From the NCBI GenBank assembly GCA_016288675.1, contig JAEELC010000069.1, positions 1 to 6,187 on the forward strand: a DNA stretch of 6,187 bases. The letters are read 5' to 3'. Below the pieces are notes generated by a model, which was not told the DNA's origin, made no database searches, and saw only the letters and a program-made list of their open reading frames with translations. This document shows positions 1 to 6,187 of this stretch, one piece after another; position 1 is the first letter of the stretch, and each line of letters begins with the position of its first letter. The translations under genes and the position numbers were made by a program. This DNA comes from Acholeplasmatales bacterium (GTDB lineage: Bacteria > Bacillota_I > Bacilli_A > Acholeplasmatales > Anaeroplasmataceae).

Positions 1-2248
<2,248 letters not shown>

Positions 2249-2249
<1 letters not shown>

Positions 2250-2824
2250 TATTTTTGTTTCTCCTCAATTACCATATTAATAGCTTCTGGGTATAAAATA
2301 TGTTCAACACTATGAATTTTTGTTTCTAGGTCATCTAATGAATTACCATAATACTCAAATGCACGTTGTGCAATAATCTTACCTGAATCTAATTCACTTG
2401 ATACATAATGTACTGTAACACCAAATACCTTACATCCATAATCAAATGCATCCTTTATTCCATGCGCTCCTTTAAAGCTAGGAAGAAGCGCAGGATGTAT
2501 ATTTATAATTCTATTTTCATACTCATCAAGTAAGACATGTGTTAATATTTTCATATATCCAGCAAGACAAATAATATCAATATTATATGGCTTTAAAATA
2601 TTTATAATTTCATTTTCATATTCCTCACGTGTATTAAACTTTGTGGCGTTTACATATACATATGGAATATTTAATTTTTTAGCTCTTTCGATAGCATAAG
2701 CTTTGTGTCTATCTACAATAAGAATAGATACAACTGCATTCTTAATTATTTTATTATTAACAGCATTAACAATAGCTTCAAAGTTAGTGCCGTTGCCACT
2801 TGCAAATATAGCTATATTAGTCAT
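2249..2824 (-). CDS. purN: Phosphoribosylglycinamide formyltransferase 1 (folate-dependent GAR transformylase)
   Basis: This enzyme transfers a formyl group from 10-formyltetrahydrofolate to GAR to give FGAR, the third step of the pathway. It is 191 residues, the normal size for bacterial PurN. The N-terminal phosphate-binding loop is ASGNGTNFEAI (8-18). Then come LAGYMKIL (87-94), the active-site strand and loop INIHPALLPSFKGAHG (107-122), and GVTVHYVSSELDSGKII (135-151). By analogy with the E. coli enzyme, the catalytic triad is Asn108, His110 and Asp146, all present. The helix HSVEHILYPEAI (171-182) closes the fold. Its ATG is one base after the purM stop, and I see no GGAG-like sequence in front of it, so translation probably depends on ribosomes finishing purM. 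The presence of PurN means GAR formylation here can use folate; no formate-dependent PurT appears in the window. Confidence 0.98.
2261..2266 (-). promoter_or_regulatory. Shine-Dalgarno of purH, inside purN
   Basis: On the minus strand this reads GAGGAG, 11 bases before the purH ATG, and also encodes the Glu-Glu near the purN C-terminus. The spacing is at the long end of the usual range. It supports the purH start at 2249. Confidence 0.75.
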
Positions 2825-2828
2825 ATTA
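2822..2828 (-). other. purM stop / purN start junction (TAATATG), no Shine-Dalgarno seen
   Basis: The purM TAA (2828-2826) is separated by a single T from the purN ATG (2824-2822). The preceding 25 or so bases on the minus strand are A/T-rich and contain no GGAG, AGGA or GAGG. Reinitiation after purM is the likely way purN is translated. The absence of the site is read directly; the mechanism is inferred. Confidence 0.75.
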
Positions 2829-3860
2829 TCTTAATTTAATATCTACGCCAGTCTTATCTGTTACAGATCCTATAACATAAGACTTTCTATTATATTTAGA
2901 TAAAATCTCTTGAGCTTTATTAACATCATTCTTATCAAGCGCAAGTACCATACCAATACCCATATTATAAATATTAAACATTTCTCTATGATCAATATTT
3001 CCTTTTTCTTCTAAGAATTTAAAAATAGGTAATATTGGCCAAGCACCTTCAGTAATACTAATACCTTGGTTTTCTTGTAAAATACGAGGAATATTTTCAT
3101 CAAAACCACCACCAGTGATATGTGCTACACCATGAATATCTAAAGAATGAATAACCTCTAGAACTTCTTTTACATAAATATTTGTAGGTGTAAGCAATAC
3201 TTCACCTAATGTTTTAGTATTATCTAATTCTTCATATACTTTATGTAAATCTAAACCAGCATCTTTAACGATTTTACGTACTAATGAAAAGCCATTAGAA
3301 TGTACTCCGCTAGATTCAATACCTAGCAATACATCTCCTACCTTTACATGTGTACCATCAATTAATTTACTTCTATCAACTACACCTGTTGTGAAACCAG
3401 CAATATCATATTCACCATTCTCATACATACCAGGCATTTCTGCTGTCTCTCCTCCAACAAGGGCACAATTTGATTGTCTACATCCTTCAGCAATACCTGA
3501 TACGATAGCTTCAACCTTTGAAGGAATGGTCTTTCCTTGAGCAATATAATCTAAAAAGATTAATGGTTCAGCACCTTGTGCTAAAACATCATTAACACAC
3601 ATTGCAACTGCATCAATACCGATAGTATCATGCTTATCCATTTCAAATGCTATTTTTAATTTTGTACCTACTCCATCAGTACCTGAAACTAAAATAGGAT
3701 CTTTGATATTTAATTTTGCTAAATCAAACATACCACCAAAAGAACCAATTCCACCCATACTACCAAGTCTAGTAGTAGAATTAACACTTTTCTTAATGCG
3801 ACGTACTACGTCATAGCCAGCTTCTAAGCTTACGCCAGCATTCTCATAATCTATTGCCAT
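2826..3860 (-). CDS. purM: Phosphoribosylformylglycinamidine cyclo-ligase (AIR synthetase)
   Basis: This enzyme uses ATP to close the imidazole ring, turning FGAM into aminoimidazole ribonucleotide, the fifth step. It belongs to the same ATP-binding superfamily as PurL. It is 344 residues, matching the family (about 340-350). Landmarks are [15 protein letters not shown] (5-19), the Gly-rich segment [11 protein letters not shown] (33-43), [14 protein letters not shown] (58-71), [19 protein letters not shown] (82-100) with FLDY after it, [14 protein letters not shown] (133-146), [11 protein letters not shown] (185-195) and [14 protein letters not shown] (247-260). The C-terminal half also has [11 protein letters not shown] (295-305). 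It lies 12 bp after purF, and its AAGAGG ribosome binding site overlaps the purF stop codon. PurM receives FGAM from PurL, whose gene lies two genes upstream. Nothing is unusual in its length or motifs. Confidence 0.99.
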   Translation of the reverse strand: MAIDYENAGVSLEAGYDVVRRIKKSVNSTTRLGSMGGIGSFGGMFDLAKLNIKDPILVSGTDGVGTKLKIAFEMDKHDTIGIDAVAMCVNDVLAQGAEPLIFLDYIAQGKTIPSKVEAIVSGIAEGCRQSNCALVGGETAEMPGMYENGEYDIAGFTTGVVDRSKLIDGTHVKVGDVLLGIESSGVHSNGFSLVRKIVKDAGLDLHKVYEELDNTKTLGEVLLTPTNIYVKEVLEVIHSLDIHGVAHITGGGFDENIPRILQENQGISITEGAWPILPIFKFLEEKGNIDHREMFNIYNMGIGMVLALDKNDVNKAQEILSKYNRKSYVIGSVTDKTGVDIKLR

Positions 3861-3868
3861 TTTTAAAC

Positions 3869-3874
3869 CTCTTT
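3869..3874 (-). promoter_or_regulatory. Shine-Dalgarno of purM, overlapping the purF stop
   Basis: On the minus strand this reads AAGAGG, eight bases before the purM ATG (3860-3858). The purF TAA occupies 3875-3873, so a ribosome ending purF sits on this site. It supports the chosen purM start. Confidence 0.75.
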
Positions 3875-5282
3875 ATTTGTTATCTTTATTAGCTTCATAA
3901 ACTGAAGAATATAATTCAGTAGGATATTTTCCTGTAAAACATGCAGTACACATTTCATGTCTATGTGCTATTTCCTTTAAAGATTTAACACTTAAAAATG
4001 AAAGTGAATCAGCACCAATCATTTTACATACCTCTTCACAAGAATGATGAGCACTAATAAGTTCATCATATGTAGACATATCTACACCATAGAAACAAGG
4101 TGAGATAATTTGTGGTGATGCAATACGTACATGTATTTCTTTAGCACCAGCTTCTCTAAGCTGAGAAATAATACGTTTACTAGTTGTACCACGTACAATT
4201 GAATCATCAATTAATACTATACGCTTTCCTGTAACAATGCTTCTTACAGGGCTAAGCTTCATACGTACAGCTTGATCTCTAAGCTCTTGACTAGGTTCTA
4301 TAAAAGATCTACCTACATATTTATTCTTAATCAATCCCATTTCATAAGGAATATGACTAGCTTCAGAATAACCGATTGCAGCACTTAAGCTTGAATCAGG
4401 TACTCCAACAACAATATCTGCATCTACAGGAGACTCTTCAAATAATCTTTTACCACTTTCCTTACGGAATGCATGTACATTAACATTTTCTATATCACTA
4501 TCTGGTCTACTGAAATAAATATATTCCATAGCACACATGTAGTGATGCTTATAACGTGAATAATCAAATGAAGTAATGCCATTAGAATCAATTACAACTA
4601 CTTCACCCGGATTAACATCGCGTAAATATTTAGCTCCAATAATATCAAGTGCACAAGTTTCACTTGCTATTACATATCCATCATCCTTAGTACCTATTGA
4701 TAAAGGACGCAAGCCATATTTATCACGACAAGCATATATCTTATCCTTTGTAATGATTACAAACGCAAATGCTCCCTCAAGCATATTTAAAGCGTTTAAT
4801 ATAACTTGTGTTCTATTAACTTCTGCACTATCTTTTTTTATTAAATGAGCTAATATTTCAGAATCTGATGTAGATTGAAATATTGAACCATTATCTTCTA
4901 AATATTTCCTTAACTCCTTTGAATTAACAATATTACCGTTATGAGCTAAGGCGAAATCTCCTCCGTGATGATGGAATAAAAATGGTTGTACATTTTCTAT
5001 TCCTCCACCACCTTGAGTTGCATATCTGACATGCCCTATTCCAGTTTTACCCTCTAATCTATTAAGTTTATCTTTATTAAAGACTTCATTAACTAAACCT
5101 TCCCCTTTAATACGGTTTAATTCATTATTATCATTTCTTACAACCATACCACAGCCTTCTTGCCCACGGTGCTGTAAGGAGTGTAAGCCATAATAAATGT
5201 TCTCACTTGCATGATTAACATTATATATAGCAATTACACCGCATTCTTCATGAAGTCCTTTTACATCAAAAATTGAACTCAT
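3873..5282 (-). CDS. purF: Amidophosphoribosyltransferase (glutamine PRPP amidotransferase), Bacillus-type proenzyme
   Basis: This is the committed first step: ammonia from glutamine is joined to PRPP to give phosphoribosylamine, and in characterised relatives end-product nucleotides inhibit it. It is 469 residues, close to B. subtilis PurF. The N-terminal Ntn-type glutaminase domain starts at Cys14 after a 13-residue leader ending in Glu-Glu (HEECGV), which is expected to be removed to expose the nucleophile. Other glutaminase landmarks are LQHRGQEG (36-43), GHVRYAT (83-89) and ALAHNGNIVN (111-120). The phosphoribosyltransferase domain has MEYIYFSRPDSD (252-263), GVPDSSLSAAIGY (293-305) and the PRPP loop VLIDDSIVRGTT (356-367). 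Cysteines 250, 396, 445 and 448 match the four ligands of the 4Fe-4S cluster in the Bacillus enzyme. The gene follows purC by 3 bp with no recognisable ribosome binding site, so it is probably coupled to purC. The leader removal and cluster are inferred from the family. Confidence 0.99.
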   Translation of the reverse strand: MSSIFDVKGLHEECGVIAIYNVNHASENIYYGLHSLQHRGQEGCGMVVRNDNNELNRIKGEGLVNEVFNKDKLNRLEGKTGIGHVRYATQGGGGIENVQPFLFHHHGGDFALAHNGNIVNSKELRKYLEDNGSIFQSTSDSEILAHLIKKDSAEVNRTQVILNALNMLEGAFAFVIITKDKIYACRDKYGLRPLSIGTKDDGYVIASETCALDIIGAKYLRDVNPGEVVVIDSNGITSFDYSRYKHHYMCAMEYIYFSRPDSDIENVNVHAFRKESGKRLFEESPVDADIVVGVPDSSLSAAIGYSEASHIPYEMGLIKNKYVGRSFIEPSQELRDQAVRMKLSPVRSIVTGKRIVLIDDSIVRGTTSKRIISQLREAGAKEIHVRIASPQIISPCFYGVDMSTYDELISAHHSCEEVCKMIGADSLSFLSVKSLKEIAHRHEMCTACFTGKYPTELYSSVYEANKDNK

Positions 5283-5288
5283 AGATTA
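5280..5288 (-). other. purC stop / purF start junction, no Shine-Dalgarno seen
   Basis: The purC TAA (5288-5286) is followed by three bases (TCT) and then the purF ATG (5282-5280). The bases just upstream encode the purC tail (Leu-Glu-Asn-Arg) and contain no GGAG, AGGA or GAGG. No other purF start fits the family N-terminus, so translation likely relies on coupling to purC. The mechanism is inferred. Confidence 0.7.
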
Positions 5289-5996
5289 TCTGTTTTCTAA
5301 TCTTGATAGAATTTCTTCGTAAGCTTCTACAACCTTACCAAGATCTCTTCTAAAACGGTCCTTATCTAATTTTTCATTAGTAGTAGAATCCCATAAACGA
5401 CATGAATCTGGTGATATTTCATCAGCAAGAACAATTTGTCCATCACTAGTCTTACCGAATTCTATCTTAAAATCTACTAATGTAATATTCATTGAAGCAA
5501 ATAGCTTTTGTAAAAGTGTATTAATACGAAGAGTAAGAGCTCTGATTTGATTTAATTCATCTTCTGTGCAAATACCTAAAGCGATAGCATGATCATCATT
5601 AATTAGAGGATCACCTAGCTTATCATTCTTGTAACAAATTTCAAATACAGTCTTTTTAGCCTTAGTACCTTCTACAATATCTAATCTTTTAGCCATTGAA
5701 CCTGCAATAATGTTTCTCACAATTACTTCTAAAGGGAAAATGGTAACCTTTTTACATAATTGATCTCTATCATTTAATTTTTCTACAAAATGAGTAGGAA
5801 TACCATTTTCAGCTAAATAGTTGAAAATGATATTTGTAATTTGGCAATTAAGAACACCTTTATTTGAAATTTGTGCTTTCTTAATACCGTTAAAAGCTGT
5901 TGCGTCATCCTTAAAATGCATGATGATTAAATTTGAATCATCAGTTGCATAAACTTGTTTTGCCTTACCTTCATATAATAATTCTTTTTGTTGCAT
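5286..5996 (-). CDS. purC: Phosphoribosylaminoimidazole-succinocarboxamide synthase (SAICAR synthetase)
   Basis: This enzyme joins aspartate to CAIR using ATP, giving SAICAR, the step after AIR carboxylation. It is 236 residues, the usual length of the short bacterial form, with no fusion to PurE. Motifs in order: [11 protein letters not shown] (6-16) with the ATP-binding Gly-Lys loop, [10 protein letters not shown] (28-37), [10 protein letters not shown] (45-54), [18 protein letters not shown] (88-105), the NDDH turn (133-136), LVDFKIEFG (173-181) and [14 protein letters not shown] (190-203). The start is fixed by an AAGGAG nine bases upstream and by the family N-terminus. It stands 32 bp after the end of purL, the widest gap in the window, and 3 bp before purF. 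Its substrate needs PurE/PurK activity, and neither gene is in the window; they may lie upstream of purL, but that cannot be seen. Confidence 0.99.
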   Translation of the reverse strand: MQQKELLYEGKAKQVYATDDSNLIIMHFKDDATAFNGIKKAQISNKGVLNCQITNIIFNYLAENGIPTHFVEKLNDRDQLCKKVTIFPLEVIVRNIIAGSMAKRLDIVEGTKAKKTVFEICYKNDKLGDPLINDDHAIALGICTEDELNQIRALTLRINTLLQKLFASMNITLVDFKIEFGKTSDGQIVLADEISPDSCRLWDSTTNEKLDKDRFRRDLGKVVEAYEEILSRLENR

Positions 5997-6005
5997 GTTT
6001 TGTTT

Positions 6006-6011
6006 CTCCTT
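6006..6011 (-). promoter_or_regulatory. Shine-Dalgarno of purC
   Basis: On the minus strand this reads AAGGAG, with nine bases before the purC ATG (5996-5994). It lies in the 32-bp purL-purC gap. That gap shows no stem-loop followed by a T-run and no convincing promoter, so it appears to hold only the ribosome binding site. Confidence 0.85.
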
Positions 6012-6028
6012 ATTTGTTTAATATACTT

Positions 6029-6187
6029 TTATTTCTTTCTAAAATAGTTCACAGCATTTTTGAAGATATCTTCTTCTTTTGTTCCATAAATGTTTTTGAA
6101 GTTATATTTCTCATAACGTTCACTGTGTCCCATCTTTCCAAGGATTAATCCATCCTCAGATGTAATACCTTCTATTGCATAGAAGCT
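6029..6187 (-). CDS. purL: Phosphoribosylformylglycinamidine synthase, C-terminal end (glutaminase domain), cut by window edge
   Basis: The last 52 codons plus the TAA at 6031-6029 are visible. The peptide begins SFYAIEGITSEDGLILG and contains GKMGHSER (17-24 of the fragment). His21 and Glu23 of the fragment correspond to the His and Glu of the class I glutamine amidotransferase triad, which in many relatives reads PHPER. It ends with a lysine-rich helix, NAVNYFRKK. The GITS..DG..LGKMGHSER pattern is what I know from the carboxyl end of the large single-chain PurL (over 1,200 residues) found in clostridia and relatives, in which synthetase and glutaminase domains are fused. The enzyme converts FGAR to FGAM using glutamine and ATP. 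Because only the end is visible, a separate PurQ subunit is the alternative; the sequence style and the lack of a neighbouring purS or purL make the fused form more likely. It was not tracked further because the gene runs off the window. Confidence 0.85.
   Translation of the reverse strand, partial: SFYAIEGITSEDGLILGKMGHSERYEKYNFKNIYGTKEEDIFKNAVNYFRKK

Noticed and set aside
4576..4848. Open frame of 90 codons on the plus strand
   Set aside because: It lies wholly antisense to purF, whose conserved family sequence explains the base pattern. No start signal is seen.
5997..6028. purL-purC gap as a possible internal promoter, terminator or riboswitch
   Set aside because: At 32 bp it is too short for a purine riboswitch and has no stem-loop or recognisable -35/-10 pair. 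The AAGGAG for purC explains it.
5933..6148. Hydrophobic 71-codon plus-strand frame that could suggest a small membrane protein
   Set aside because: It is antisense to the purC start and purL end. Its Phe/Ile/Leu richness follows from reading the complement of Lys-, Glu- and Asn-rich coding sequence. No ribosome binding site was seen.

Overview
The window is one gene cluster for de novo purine (IMP) biosynthesis, with every gene on the minus strand. In transcription order (right to left) it reads: purL (3' end only, cut at base 6187), purC, purF, purM, purN, purH, purD (5' part only, cut at base 1). I see no other gene, RNA gene, mobile element, repeat array or CRISPR.

The DNA is clearly AT-rich (about two-thirds A+T by eye) and TGG is used normally for Trp. 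Ribosome binding sites are of the AAGGAG/GAGGAG type. PurF is the Bacillus-type proenzyme with iron-sulfur cysteines, and PurL ends like the large single-chain form. Together these suggest a low-GC, probably anaerobic or microaerophilic Bacillota (clostridial or Erysipelotrichia-like). Fusobacteria cannot be excluded from sequence reading alone, and I do not name a species.

Layout: purL end 6029-6187; 32-bp gap with the purC Shine-Dalgarno; purC 5286-5996; 3-bp gap; purF 3873-5282; 12-bp gap; purM 2826-3860; 1-bp gap; purN 2249-2824, whose stop overlaps the purH start in TAATG; purH 714-2249; 14-bp gap; purD 1-699. The gaps are too short for internal promoters or terminators of the usual kind, so this reads as a single transcript. 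Any promoter, PurR operator or purine riboswitch would lie upstream of the first gene, beyond base 6187, and the terminator beyond base 1.

Together the genes cover PRPP to PRA (PurF), to GAR (PurD), to FGAR (PurN, folate-dependent), to FGAM (PurL), to AIR (PurM), then after an unseen carboxylation (PurE/PurK) to SAICAR (PurC), and after an unseen lyase step (PurB) to FAICAR and IMP (PurH). The window is an ordinary housekeeping operon. I found no undescribed system. The points worth a second look are small: a Cys replacing the usual Glu in the PurD N-terminal GGREHA motif, and an alternation of Shine-Dalgarno-led and Shine-Dalgarno-less starts along the operon.
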